Of a DNA stretch of 64,000 nucleotides, positions 1 through 11,010 are shown piece by piece (position 1 is the stretch's first letter; the number at the start of each line of letters is the position of its first letter). Source of the DNA: Tausonia pullulans (lineage: Eukaryota; Basidiomycota; Tremellomycetes; Cystofilobasidiales; Mrakiaceae); assembly GCA_951802195.1 (NCBI GenBank), contig OX637627.1, positions 496,001 through 560,000 of the forward strand, in the 5' to 3' direction. Both the position numbers and the translations under genes were made by a program. The notes under the pieces were generated by a model that did no database searches, was not told the DNA's origin, and saw only the letters and a list, made by a program, of their open reading frames with translations.

Positions 1-451
1 AGCACGTCGAATAGATTGACAAGGTCGCAGGCGCAAGAGTACAGATGCGGAAGTGGCCAGGCGCAGAGCGAGATGGCTAGTCCGCGAGATCTTAACCAGT
101 CGTCCGGGAAGACCTGGATGGACTGGCTTCGAGATAGTGAGTGCGATGGGCTTCTTGTCTCGTCTGATCATGATCAGACGAACAGGTCAGCAGCAATACA
201 CAGAGTGATGAGAACTGCTGATTGAGAGTACACATCACCGAGCCAGCTGGCTCCCTAGCTTCCTGAAGTCGCGTCCTCATGATTCCTCTTCCTCGTCCTC
301 TTAGGCAGAGACGCAAGGTGAAAGGCCAAACCATGAAACGCGCACCAGCAAGCCAGAGGGTTGGGCCAAAGACGGCCACGCCCGCCGATAGCGCGCGGCA
401 TTCAGCGCGTCGCAAGTTCCAGTCAACCTCGACGAACCTCGCTTCCTGGCC
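1..451. other. Upstream flank, no gene recognised
   Basis: Nothing recognisable as a gene is seen here. Short open frames exist on both strands but none resembles a known family or continues into a spliced model. It probably contains the promoter and 5' leader of the DSC2-like gene that starts at 452. Confidence 0.4.
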
Positions 452-2092
452 ATGTCGGGTGAGCCAGCCCCTCGGCCACTATCACGTCGGCATCTTTTCT
501 AACGCTCAGACTTAGCCGCAGGTTTTGCCCATGCGCCGGTCTCGAAGGCCCTACTCGTCCTGACGGGCGTCTCGTCGCTCGCCGTCGCGCTCCTACACGT
601 CCAGCCGTACTTCACACTCATCTTCTCTCCGCATCTGACCAAGTACCACCAGGTTCTTCCACTTTCCTTTATACTCTCAACAATGACCAGGCGGTGTCAA
701 GGGCGGAGTTTTCGTCGGTACTGACTGTCGTGTCCCTTTCTCCTCTCACGCGAATACGACCTCAGCACTGGCGGATAGCCCTTCAGCCGCTCGCCTTCAT
801 CAACTCGGCCGATCTCTTCATTTTTGAGCTCATCATATACTACACTGCGAGACACACTGAGCGTCGCCTGGGTTCTCGCAAGTTCCTCGTGCGTGACTCG
901 TTGCCTCAGTCTCTCCCGATGATCCCGACGATCGTGACGCGTCTCCTCCGTTGATGCTCGTCGTGTCTCGTCTTCCTTCAGTCGTTTCTGATCCTCTCGC
1001 AGCTTGCATCGACCACTCTCTCGCTGCTGATTCTCATGGCCACACCACTCAACCGTATTGCTCCTGGAGCCGCCTCGCTGGCCTTTGCGCTTCTCCACCG
1101 ACAGCACACCCTCACGCCTCCGTTGTACACCGTCCGCCTCTTTGGCCTCACCCTCGCCGACACCATCTTCCCGTGGCTGATTTCGCTCCCTGTACGTCAT
1201 CGACACTGGAAAGTGCCCTGTATGCTCCTTTTATGTTGACATCGTCTCTTTCAGCTCATCTACTCCCGACCTCTCTCCTTCGTCCTCGGCCTCCTCGCCT
1301 CGCACCTGGTCACCTCCCACCCATCCCCCTCCTTCCCCATCCCACGGCGTCTCATAGTATTCTCAGAAAAGTATCTCATCCCTCGACTCGGCTCTCTCCG
1401 TCCTCCGAAGCGATCCAATGACCCTTGGCCGCTCGAGATGCCGACGAGCCTCGTCTCCATCCGCACCCAGGGGCTTTACGGCGGCGTCCGTCGACGGTTC
1501 GGCTTGGGCAGGCCGGATCCCGTCCCGGTCATTGGGGGAGCGCCTGTTGTCGTTGCGGCTAATGGGAGACCGACGACAGAGGCTGCAGCGACCGCTGCGA
1601 CGACAGCGACGGCGCCACCTCCTCCACCAACCCTTGGGGCGATGGGTCCCGCGAGCGCACCACCGGCAGGGATGGCGAGAGCGACCACACTGCTCTCACC
1701 ACCGCTGCTGAGAGGGATGGATGTCCCGGGTGGTCCAACGGCTGGTCTCACGCGTGGCGGGAGTAGCGTGCTTGGGCAGTGGGTCAACGAGTTGACGGAT
1801 CGGACGGGCGCAGGCCGGATCCCAAGCGAGACGGAGATTGCACCGTAAGATTGGGCTTGTTGTCCTACATGCCGGTCCGAACCTGATAGATCATGTGCTT
1901 CGATCTCCTCAGGCTGCAGATCATGTTTTCAAATGTCCCGCGAGAACGCATCATCCAAGCTCTGCAGCAGAGGTGCGTTCCTGCGTTTGACTGGCTCATC
2001 TGGTTTCCCCCCACTTGACCATCTTCTTTATGTGCCTCAGTAACTACAACCAGGCTCGGGCGGTCGAGTTCCTTCTCTCAGATGTAGCATGA
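452..2092 (+). CDS. DSC2: Dsc2/UBAC2-like rhomboid pseudoprotease with C-terminal UBA domain
   Basis: Likely ER/Golgi membrane protein of the Dsc or UBAC2 ubiquitin-ligase type. The start at 452 gives a seven-base coding first exon, then an intron at 459-521. The product begins MSGFAHAPVSKALLVLTG, typical of the UBAC2/Dsc2 N-terminus. Several hydrophobic segments follow, including one reading PLAFINSADLFIFELIIYY, then a Pro/Ala/Thr-rich linker. The last 40 residues form a UBA/CUE-like domain (LQIMFSNVPRERIIQALQQ, then SNYNQARAVEFLL). At least six introns with GT-AG ends keep the frame. The family is known for rhomboid-like folds lacking the catalytic Ser/His pair, and no obvious GxSG motif is seen here. 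It converges on the MBP1 gene. A UBAC2-type ERAD role rather than SREBP cleavage cannot be excluded. Confidence 0.8.
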
Positions 2093-2288
2093 ACCGGTCC
2101 CTTCGAACGCATAGCCTCTCCTTGTGAGGCCGTGTTCCTTTGATTTGCAGGGGCACCTTGAGGAGCTGGGACTTGAAGCGAGTGTGGTGATCGGATATTT
2201 GTGCTTTACCCTTTTTTGTTTTGGGAGAGAGGGGAGGGAAGGGAAGACGTCTCTCATGTGGAAGGTCGTTGATTGTATCATTCACCCT

Positions 2289-2313
2289 CCCCCCCCCCCC
2301 CCCCCCCCCCCCC
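2289..2313 (+). repeat. Poly(C) tract of 25 bases
   Basis: An uninterrupted run of 25 cytosines lies between the convergent 3' ends of the DSC2-like and MBP1 genes (gap 2093-2805). The rest of this gap shows no gene; its + strand is purine-rich from about 2630 to 2800. Confidence 0.9.
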
Positions 2314-2805
2314 TTTGGCCGTTTTGCCTGAGGTGGTGGTGCATCTCGACGATCCTTCAGCTCGTCCGTCCAGTCACGGCTCCTGCCTTACTTAGCCTCG
2401 GCGTTTCGTAGGGCGATCTCTGTCCTCCATCAACACGCCGCACTCTCTCCATCAAGGGAGGGAGATAGAGCTTGACAGACTCATTCATTTTCTCCGATCA
2501 ACCCGGGAGGTGGCCCTCCATGAGCAAGCATTGGGAGGTCAGAACCATGGACCGAGAAGTGCAGGATGCTACTCTCGTTGCACAAAGGACCGCGAGCCCA
2601 CGCGAAAAGGAAACGACAAAACGTTCCATAAGAGCGAGAGCGAAGGTACAAATTGCGGAGGGAAGACGAAAGGGAGGAGGCAAGGCTTACGCTAAGAAAG
2701 GAAGAAAGAAGGAAGCGAAACAAAAAGGGACCAGAAATAAGAAAGGTAGAAGAGGAGGGGAAGACCGAGGGATGTTGTAGGGAGGCAAGCGGGAGGGAGA
2801 GGAAC

Positions 2806-5800
2806 TCATGAGGAGGTCGAGGCAGCAGGAATAGTGCTCGACTGGGGCTGTGAGCCAAAGGCAGGGGCGAGATGTGACGGGGCCGCCAGAGCAGGCTCAG
2901 GAGCAGCGGCCACGGGCGTTGAGGCAGGTGCCGCTGGCGCCGCTGTGGCCGGCTCGGGAGCAGGGACATAGGCGGGTGCAGCAGCCGGTGCCGGAGCAGG
3001 CTCAGAGGGGGCCATGTTGGCAGGAACCGGACCGGCGGCAGACGTGGTGGTGGGCATGAATTCCAGAGCAGTGGCAGGCGCCGGAGGGGCCGAGGCAGCC
3101 TCTGCAGGTGCGACGGGAGCAGCAACAGGCTCAGGAGCAACAGCAGCAGCAGCAGCAGCAGCAGGCTTGGCGGCAGGGGCGGGCGCGGGGTTGAACGGGA
3201 CCGGCATAGGAGCGATAAATCCTTCTGGCACAGCCGGTGCTTGAGCGTTCTCAGCCTCGAGGGTCTAGGAGTGGGAAGAGCACGCGTCAGTGATAACGCA
3301 TAAAGAGAGAGCCAATGTGGTCTCACCTCAAGCAGACCAGCAACGATCTCGTCCAGGTCACCCTCGCCCTCGGCCGTTCCCGCCGCAGCGCGAATCAACC
3401 GCCTGTACTTGCTCATCTCCTCACCCGTGCCCATCTCCGCCCTCAGCTTAATGTATTCCTTGACGAGGCCCTCGCGCTTCTCCGCGCCACTTTCGACGCT
3501 CGCCCTCAGCCGGTCCTTCTCCTGCTCGCTCACATCGTCACCCTCCGCCGCCGCCACCCGGCCCTCCGCCGAAGCTTGATACCGCTCCCACCCAGCCGCG
3601 TACTGGCCATTCATTTTCTCCTCCAACTCGCGCTCAAGACCCTCGAGCCTCGCCCGACCCTGATCGAGCCGCTCGCCGAGCTTGGTCTTGAGGCCCTCGA
3701 GCGAGCGCTTAGTCTCGCCAATTTCGAGTTGGATCTTGTTGAGGAGCGAGTTGGCCTGCGAGACGTCGCGGTCTTTCGCCTGAAGCTCTGTGTCGAAGGA
3801 CCGGGCGAGCGAGGAAAGGAGGTGTGAGAGCTCGGTCGTCGCTCGACCAGCAGCTTGTTGAGCCGCGTCGGAGAGGAAGATCTTGGGCGCGTCCCGGGGG
3901 GGAAGAGGGAAGCCCGTCGCCGCCACCGTGGACGTCGAAGAGGCTCCTCCGGGCTGCTGGGCTTGTGAGGTGTAGCCGTTGGTGCCGGTGTATGAGGTCG
4001 CCGAGGATCCTCCAACGATCCCCCGGTCGACGATGACCGCCGAGGGGTTGCCGAGGCCAGTGACGCCTCCTGCACCGCCGCCGCCAAGGGTAGGGGACGA
4101 TCGGAAGCGCTCATCCTCGAGGATGTAGTCCTCGGCGCTCTTGCCGTCCCGGTTCCTCAGTTTGGGGTCCGCGCCATGGTCGAGGAGGGCTTTGACAAGC
4201 CGCTTGGTGCGAGCGCGAGCAGCGAGCGTAATAGCTGTCTCGCCCTCTTCGTCCTGGAAGTTAATGACGTCACCTAGCTCCTTCGGATAGTCGGCGAGTC
4301 GGCTGAGGATGGCCTCCATGTAGTAACGGGCGGCGTGCGTCTTGCCCTTGGAGAGGGCGACGTCGGCGATGTGGTGGAAGACAGTCCGGTTCGACTTGTC
4401 GATGTTGAGCGTCGAACGGTGGAGGAGTTCGTACAGCTCGGGGAACTTGCGGACGTCGTAGTTGTTGCTGAACATGACGGACCTCATGAGTGCCGTCTGC
4501 TCCGAGTGGTTGACCCGGAAAATATCGGCACCCGCAGCAAGGAGGAGCTTGACGACCCGGATGCGACCCATCGCGCACGCCCAGTGGAGCGCGGTGTGGC
4601 CATCGTCATCGATAGCCACGTTTGGGTCGAAGTCGGCGGGCGGGTTAATGAGGATCGAGGGGATCTGGGATGTCTCGGAGATGAAGTAATCGAGGATTGT
4701 CTCCTCATAGCGTTCCGGGGCGTAGTTCTCCGGCGGCAGGTTGTGGTACGCCGCTGCCCGGTAGTCCTCGCCGCCTCCTCCTATCGACCCTCCACGGCGC
4801 TGCTGCTGCTGCTGCTGTTGGCTGGTGCTTCGATGGTCGTACTCGTCCCGGAACTTGCGCTTCTGGCCAACCTCTTCCTCCTCCGGCTCGTCGCTGCCCA
4901 ACATCGGGCTTGGCGTCCGCGAACTCGAGCTCTCCGCGCTCGGGCTGTTGGAGAGCGCGTCGCTGCCATCGCTGAGCGCGTCACCATCGTCTTCCATGTC
5001 GATGTCGCCCTGGGCACTGCTGTTGCCGCGCTCCCTCTCCTTCGCGAGAGCCGCGGCCTCGGCCCGCTCATGAGCCGTCGACGACACGTTCGAGGGCCTT
5101 GGAGCGTGCGACGCCCCGCCTCGCTGAGCTTGCGATGAGGACGACGCAGTGGCGTTGGAGTTGTTCGAGTCCAGCTTGGCCTTCTTCTCTTTGTGTTTAT
5201 CCGGGTTGCGCGTCGGCGCGGCAGTGATGTGCTTGGGCGCGAGAGGGGGCGACTCGGCCGTCGGGAGGTAGTCAATGATGGGTCGCATAAGGTGCTCGAC
5301 ATTGTACTGCTTGGCAAGGGCGAGGCCGCGCTCGATAGGAATCCAGGTGCCTGGGAAGAAACACCCGGAGCGTTGAGTCAGCGGAGCTCGAGAGGGAGAA
5401 GAAGGAGGACGAAGGAAGCGGCGGAGAAAGCAGAGAAGCGAGCGGAGACACCATCGCGCGAAAGGGGAGAGAGAGGCGAGGCATAGTGAATCGCCTGATC
5501 CGGCCGAAGAGCACGCACGACGAGCGCGACGCGACGCCCGCCGTTTCCCTCGCACTTCTGAAGAGGGGTGGGGGAGAACCCGTGTGCAGTCACGGCGGGA
5601 TCCCGCCACGAACGACAGAAGCAGGCAGAAGCCGAGCCCAATGCATGTGGAGGGGCGACGTCTCGACGGGTGTGATTGAGGAGTCGTCGTCGCACCCCTC
5701 GGTCCCACCCGCGTAGGGGCGGCGGGCCAGGCGGTCGGGCTGCACGAGTCAATCACCCCTCCCTCCCTTCCCCCCCGCCATCCAGCTGCCCCTCGAGCGC

Positions 5801-6651
5801 CAGCAAGTCGACACGAGGGCATCCATGGAAAATGGAGACGGAACCCGGGCTCGAAGCCAGAGAAAGGGAGAGAGAAGGGGTTCAACGGTGGGGAGAGAGG
5901 CGAGCCCCGAACACCTCGCTCCACGCGGCGGCGGGGGGGCTTCCTTGCGCGTCGAGCGTCCCTCGCCTTCCCGGCTTCCCTCTTTCTGGATCGTCTCGGG
6001 CGAAAGGAAAGAGAGCGATCCCACTCACCTTGGTACTTTCCGTAGCCTCCCTGGACCTTCTCATGCTCGCCCTTCTGGACCTCACGCTCGAGGACGCGCG
6101 TCCGCTGGGGCTTGTCGAACGCGGCGACCTTGAGGATCTGCGTCGCGTTGAGCCAGCCATCGGACCGGCGGCGCATGACGGCGACCGTCTTGCAGATCCT
6201 GTGGGCGAGAAGTATCAGTGTATGCTGGAAAGAGACCAGAAGCGGAGGAGAGACACGAACATCTCATAGACGCTGGAGCGGAGGAAGGCAGAGAGTCACG
6301 TCGATGAGCAAATGGAGAGGCGAGGCAGCGGGTGCGACGCGCGGAAGAGGCGAGACGACGGCGACGACGATGCCTGGAGACTCACGGAACGCCCGAGTAA
6401 GTCGCCTGGATGAGAGCAAGCGGCGGTCAGCCAAGGGGTCCCCAGGATGGCAAGGACGGGACTGTCTGCCCTCGAGCCCGGCGAAGAGGAGGGGAGGATG
6501 GGAAAGCCCACGACGCTCCACCCTCCCTCGCGCTCTCGCTCGAGGACGCGACGAAAAGCCTGCCCGGTTCGCTGACCTTGTAGATTGGGATGCCGTTGAC
6601 GACATGGGCCGAGGCGTCGCCCATGTAGGGCTGCGAGGACTTTTTCGTCAT
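2806..6651 (-). CDS. MBP1: MBP1-type APSES/ankyrin transcription factor (MBF DNA-binding subunit)
   Basis: DNA-binding subunit of the MBF (MBP1/SWI6-type) G1/S regulator, acting in the nucleus. The spliced product is 919 aa. Exons are 6651-6577, 6405-6386, 6272-6261, 6198-6029, 5350-3327 and 3264-2806. The KilA-N/APSES domain (about residues 20-110) contains ATYSGVPVYEM, MRRRSDGWLNATQILKVA and GGYGKYQGTWIPIERG, the hallmark of Mbp1/Swi4. A low-complexity acidic/Ser region follows. Ankyrin repeats lie near 335-370 (DDDGHTALHWACAMGRIRVV) and 455-500 (ALLDHGADPKLRNRDGKS). A predicted coiled coil spans about 610-740, and the last 150 residues are Ala/Pro-rich. Odd points: exons of 20 and 12 nt, and a 678-nt stop-free intron inside the APSES domain. 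The start at 6651 is the first ATG of the frame that splices into the domain. Confidence 0.93.
5351..6028 (-). other. 678-nt stop-free in-frame intron of MBP1
   Basis: The intron has a strong donor (AG|GTGAGT) and a pyrimidine-preceded CAG acceptor. Removing it joins GGYGKYQG to TWIPIERG exactly as the family requires. Its length is 226 codons and the MBP1 frame stays open right through, so retention would insert 226 residues, rich in Arg, Ser and Pro, into the DNA-binding domain. Other introns in the window are mostly 50-80 nt. Confidence 0.85.
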
Positions 6652-7319
6652 CCTCGGTGGCGAGCGAGGCGGATGCGTTCGCGGAGGGGGAGGGAGAGTC
6701 GGTGGGTGGGACGGGGGAGGTGGAAGAGAAGGGAATGGCCCTCAGACGCGAGGCGCTCGACCTCCCGTGACCCGCGACGGGCGGACGACGCGGCGTTACC
6801 AGGGAGCCCGCCGGTCAAATCATGTCTTTCGCTGGGCCAATCATTTGCGTATACGTCAGATGGAGAGCGAACAGGGAGTCTCTCCGTCGACTGGCGTTGG
6901 CGGGGATGGAGATACGAGCGGCCGTCGGCGCGCGCGCGTCCTTCCCATCTCATCCCTCAGGACGGGCTCATGGCTTCTACGGGCGCTGCCGAATTCTTGG
7001 CCGGTGAGGAAGGGGCGAAGCACATCCAAGCATCATCCATCGCCCATCCGAGGCTGCCCGGCTGGACCGATGCCCGCACATCACTCCTCCTGGATGATGT
7101 CGTCTCTCCCGCACGCCACTCGACATGCCGGAATCCACTGAAGACGTCCTTGAGAGATCTCTCCGCGGAGGCCCTCTGAGGAAACGGCGATCCAAGGAAT
7201 CGTGTCAGCGCTCATTACGTCAGGCACCTCCGCGCGCCACACGATTGCTCTCGCAACTCACCTCATGACTAGCGATGCTTCAGTCACTGCACTCTCGCTC
7301 TCATCGATGCAAGAGCTTC
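6652..7319. other. Intergenic region upstream of MBP1
   Basis: This 668-bp gap lies between two genes transcribed leftwards: the 3' end of the PSMG3 homologue and the start of MBP1. It should hold the MBP1 promoter. A long open frame on the + strand here is antisense and resembles nothing known. No regulatory site could be assigned with confidence. Confidence 0.4.
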
Positions 7320-7956
7320 TCACCACACCCTACACTCCCCAACCATCCTACACACCTCGCCAAATCTCACCCTCTCCTCTGTCCACCCACCCCCCTCCCC
7401 CCCCTTCCCAGGCTTCAGCGCCAGCCCCACAACGACCGGCCGCCTCTGCCCGCTCCTGCCTGCCGAGGCCTCGTCACTCCAGACAATCGCCGCGAGCTGG
7501 GAGACGTAGAGCTCGTAGAGGGCGCGCATGTCTTCCGAAGGGGCCGTCCCGAGGAGGGAGAGCAGGGCTGTCGAAGGGTGCGGTGGGGGGAGGGCTGGGA
7601 GAGGTGGTAGGGGTGGGGAGACTGGGGAGGGAGGAAGGGGTGTTGAGGATGGGAGGGAGGCTTGCGTCTAGAGAGGCGAATGCGGTCAGCAACGGGGACG
7701 AGAGGGAGGACAGCCATCATCGACACCTGTCTGTCTGTTTGCGCGCGACACGCGTTCGACGGCGTGGCGTTGCCGGACGGCAGGTTGCGCAACAGAGGAC
7801 ACGCACAAGGGACCCAATCTTTCCCATCTGAGAAACGATGACGAGTAGCTTGTCGGAGAACGACTGAACGCAGCACGTCGTCTGGATGCCGTGGATCTCG
7901 CGCGAGACCTGACGTGTCGGGATCGGCGACGGCGGCTGGATGGCGGATTTCGTCAT
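7320..7956 (-). CDS. PSMG3: Proteasome assembly chaperone 3 homologue
   Basis: Cytosolic chaperone of 20S proteasome alpha-ring assembly (human PSMG3; yeast Irc25/Poc3). Two exons, 7956-7807 and 7667-7320, give 165 aa; the intron is 139 nt. The N-terminal half carries TRQVSREIHGIQTTCCVQSF and LLVIVSQMGKIGSL, matching the family pattern of a V-hydrophobic-TQxGKMGTLV strand. The C-terminus ends VCRMVGECRVW, close to the VIRVCQVW ending of human PSMG3. The acceptor at 7667 was chosen because it restores the frame giving this ending; two other frames through exon 2 do not resemble the family. Upstream is an (AG)12 repeat. Confidence 0.78.
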
Positions 7957-8002
7957 GGAGGTTTGGGCTGTGGCTGAAAGGCGAGTAAGAGGGAAAATGT
8001 GA

Positions 8003-8026
8003 AGAGAGAGAGAGAGAGAGAGAGAG
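8003..8026. repeat. (AG)12 dinucleotide repeat
   Basis: A pure AG microsatellite in the 5' flank of the PSMG3 homologue, within the divergent gap 7957-8728 shared with the acyl-CoA dehydrogenase. A run of about 12 C residues also occurs near 8678 just before the dehydrogenase start. No gene is seen in the gap. Confidence 0.85.
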
Positions 8027-8728
8027 GGAGCAAGTGGTGTTGGAGGGGCAAGAGATGAAGTCGAGGGTGAGACGAGAACGAGCGAGACGCGCCGCACCGA
8101 AGTAACGCGGCCCTCGACAGCTCTCTTGTGAACGGTGCGCAGTCTGTTATTCTTGAGAGGAGATCCCTGTAACCCTGTGGGTGAAGGTCAAGGCAGGTTC
8201 AGGATTCTAAAGAGAGACTTAGGAAGTCGCTGCCGGTTACGCTGGTCCTTGGCTGGTTCCTGCTGCTGCGCGCGCGCTTCTCCACCACTGCTGCGGTGTC
8301 CGCGATCTCATATAACCGGATACTAGCTTGACCCGAAATCGTGGGTTGAAGAATCCAGGGGTGACTTCAGCGTCCGAGCAGTTCCGTCGAAGCGTGGCTG
8401 CTGCTTGAACGTCACAACAGGATGACTGAATCGGCAAAGTCTCGACTTCTTCGGGCAATTGCCAGGCCTGTGTGCCTGAGAGCCACCGTAGAGAGAAGAA
8501 GAAGTACGAGCTGAGACGACCTTGGTCTGCCTGGGTAACTCCTTGCCTCGATAGGTGCGATCCGGGTGATCCCGGCCGGCGCCCTCGCTTACTCTCTCAG
8601 CCGGAGGACCGGCCGTCTCAACTCGACTCCTCGCTCTTCTGTCTCCCTCCCTCGATTTCACGCTCTCGTGTCACTCCCCCCCCCCCCTTCAACCACCACC
8701 ATCCACTTTTTCCCTTAATCTCTCCGCC

Positions 8729-10635
8729 ATGCTTCCTGCTTCACTCAGGTCCTCCTCCCGCCTCCTCACCGGCTCCCTCCCTCGGGCGGCCGCCTCTGTC
8801 CCCGGCTCGCTGTTCGTCCCTCCCTCTTGCTGTCGGCCATCGTCGTCGACTTCGTACTAGTCCATCAAGGTCCTTGGGCTGACCATGGACCCGACCTATC
8901 AGCCCTATCCGGTGTTTCTCCCGGGAGGCCATTATTAACCCGAGCTCGCCGGCCTCGCTCTTCACCTTCACCGAAGAGGAGAATATGCTTCGGGAGTCCG
9001 GTCCGTATCTGTTCTCTCTTCTAGTACTCCTCGATGTTTGACTGACATTTAGTCCATTCCTCCAGTCAAGCGCTTCGCCGAGGACGTTGTTGGCCCCAAG
9101 GTCCGCGAGATGGACGAGAACGAGTCGATGGACCCGGCCGTCATCCAGGGGCTTTTTGAGCAGGGCGTGAGTGATGGCCTGCATGCCCCCACCCGTCTCC
9201 CCTCCATCAGTCCGATCTGTCCATCTGACAATATGTATCCTGGTCTTCTCTGTCAAAGTTGATGGGCATTGAGACCTCGACGGACCATGGAGGAGCCGAG
9301 TGTTCGTTCACAAGCGCCATCATTGCGATCGAGGGTGAGTTTGGACGTCACTGTCCTCCTTGGTGCAGAAGGAGATTGCTCGACTTGAGCCAGAGCTTCG
9401 ACGATATTCTGGGAGAATCTGATCAAACGTGCAGAGGCGCACTTCTTGATCGGAGACGCGCGCGCTCGATTGTCACATTCCATGCCTGAGCTTACACTCC
9501 ATCTTCCCCTTTAACTCAGAGCTCGCCAAGGTCGATCCCTCGGTCTCAGTCCTTTGCGACGTCCACAACACGCTCGTCAACACCATATTCCGCAACTACT
9601 CCTCCAAGTACATCCAGGACACCTACCTCCCTCAGCTCTCGGAGAACAAGCTCGGCTGCTTCGCCCTCTCTGAGCCCTCAAGCGGATCGGACGCGTTCGC
9701 GCTCAAGACGACGGCGACCAAGCGGGGCGACGATTGGGTGATCAACGGATCCAAGATGTGCGTCTGTCAGCCATCTGTGGGCGAGGGCCCTAGCTGACGA
9801 TGGACTCACAGGTGGATCACCAACTCGTACGAGGCCGAACTCTTCCTTGTCTTTGCGACCGTCGACCCGTCGCTCGGCTACAAGGGAATCACGTGCTTTG
9901 TTGTCGAGAAGGACATGGGCGTCAAGGTTGCCAAGAAGGAGCAGAAGGTGGACCCTCAATCCCTGTCTCTTCAAGGTCTCACAAGCTGATACTCGCCCCC
10001 TTCCCTCAGCTCGGTATCCGTGCCTCCTCGACGTGCACACTCGACTTTGACGAGGTTGTCGTCCCCGCCAAAAACGTCGTTGGCGAGATCGGCAAGGGCT
10101 ACAAGATTGCGATCGAGATCCTCAACGAAGGTCGTATTGGCATCGCCGCCCAGATGGTCGGTCTCGCCCAGGGCGCGTTCGACAAGTCCGTCGCGTACGC
10201 GTACCAGAGGAAGCAGTTTGGCAAGCCCGTCGGCGAGTTCCAGGGCATGGCATTCCAGTTCGCCGAGGTCCAGACCAAGATCGAGGCCGCGAGGCTTCTG
10301 ACGTACAACGCGTCGCGGATGAAGGAAGAGGGCAAGAACTTCACGAAGGAGGCGGCGATGGCCAAGTGGTACTCGTCGGTTGTTGCCCAGGAGGCGGCGG
10401 GCAAGGCCATCGAGTGGGCCGGAGGAGTCGGCTTCACGCGTGAGACGGGCATCGAGAAGTATTGGCGAGACTCGAAGAGTGAGTCGAGTGTTGCTTGTAA
10501 CCGGCGCGAGAGAGCGCAGAGACTGACCATCATCACACCTCGCCCTCCCCAGTTGGCGCCATCTACGAGGGAACGTCCAATATTCAGTTGCAGACTATCT
10601 CTAAGTTCATTTCTAAGGAGCACGGAGGGAAGTAG
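8729..10635 (+). CDS. ACADSB: Mitochondrial short/branched-chain acyl-CoA dehydrogenase
   Basis: Flavoenzyme oxidising short or branched acyl-CoAs to enoyl-CoAs in the matrix, probably in isoleucine/valine catabolism or beta-oxidation. The mature part starts near FTFTEEENMLRES and runs through SMDPAVIQGLFEQG, MGIETSTDHGGA, LGCFALSEPSSGSDAFALK, GSKMWITNSYEAELFLVFA, the signature DKSVAYAYQRKQFGKPVG, and GGVGFTRETGIEKYWRDSK. The C-terminus has IGAIYEGTSNIQLQ with the expected catalytic Glu in YEG, and ends in GGK. At least seven introns. The 5' end is ambiguous: either a Ser/Arg-rich presequence reading to 8815 plus a 9-nt micro-exon at 8861-8869, or a direct splice from 8748 to 8903; both keep the frame. 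The start at 8729 has a good context (CCGCCATGC). Confidence 0.9.
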
Positions 10636-11010
10636 AGGGTGGCTTTGATGGCATCATGACTTGTGTAGAAGGAGGGAGTGGTGGCGAGAGGACGGGCGTG
10701 CCTGAGAGCCCGTTAGGCGACCCCGCGACAGGCCCTGGTCTAGGCTGGTTTCTGTTTCGACCCCTACCTGTGAACTTTTCAATATACTTCTCCTGTGTAC
10801 GCTCATAAGGTTGTGATGATGGAATCGCGCGGAGATACGCGTCCTCGTCGGCGGTACGCTGTGACTTTAGATACGCGTGCTGTCTTCGCGACGCGCTGGC
10901 TCTCGCCCTTCGCGTTCATCCAACCTCCATCATCCGCGGCCCTTGTGACACGACCGACGTCTCGCCCTCCCCTCCCCTCCCCGCCCGCACGCGTACGAGA
11001 GGCCGTCGCC
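10636..11010. other. Intergenic region
   Basis: A 375-bp gap between the dehydrogenase stop and the next gene in the same direction. It probably holds the terminator region and the promoter of the VEFS-box candidate. The downstream frame is open back to about 10795, but that segment has no family resemblance. Confidence 0.4.

Noticed and set aside
697-1206. 169-codon open frame on the - strand
   Set aside because: It is antisense to the DSC2-like exons, is Arg/Glu-rich and has no splice context.
6112-7179. 355-codon open frame on the + strand
   Set aside because: It runs antisense to the first exons and promoter of MBP1, has Arg/Ser-rich composition typical of antisense GC-rich DNA, and resembles no family.
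9800-10648. Unspliced 282-codon reading of the dehydrogenase 3' part
   Set aside because: It reads through two introns and ends in the wrong frame; the spliced model restores IGAIYEGTSNIQLQ.
10795-11010. Upstream in-frame start for the VEFS-box candidate
   Set aside because: It lies close behind the dehydrogenase stop and adds residues with no family similarity; the ATG at 11011 is preferred.
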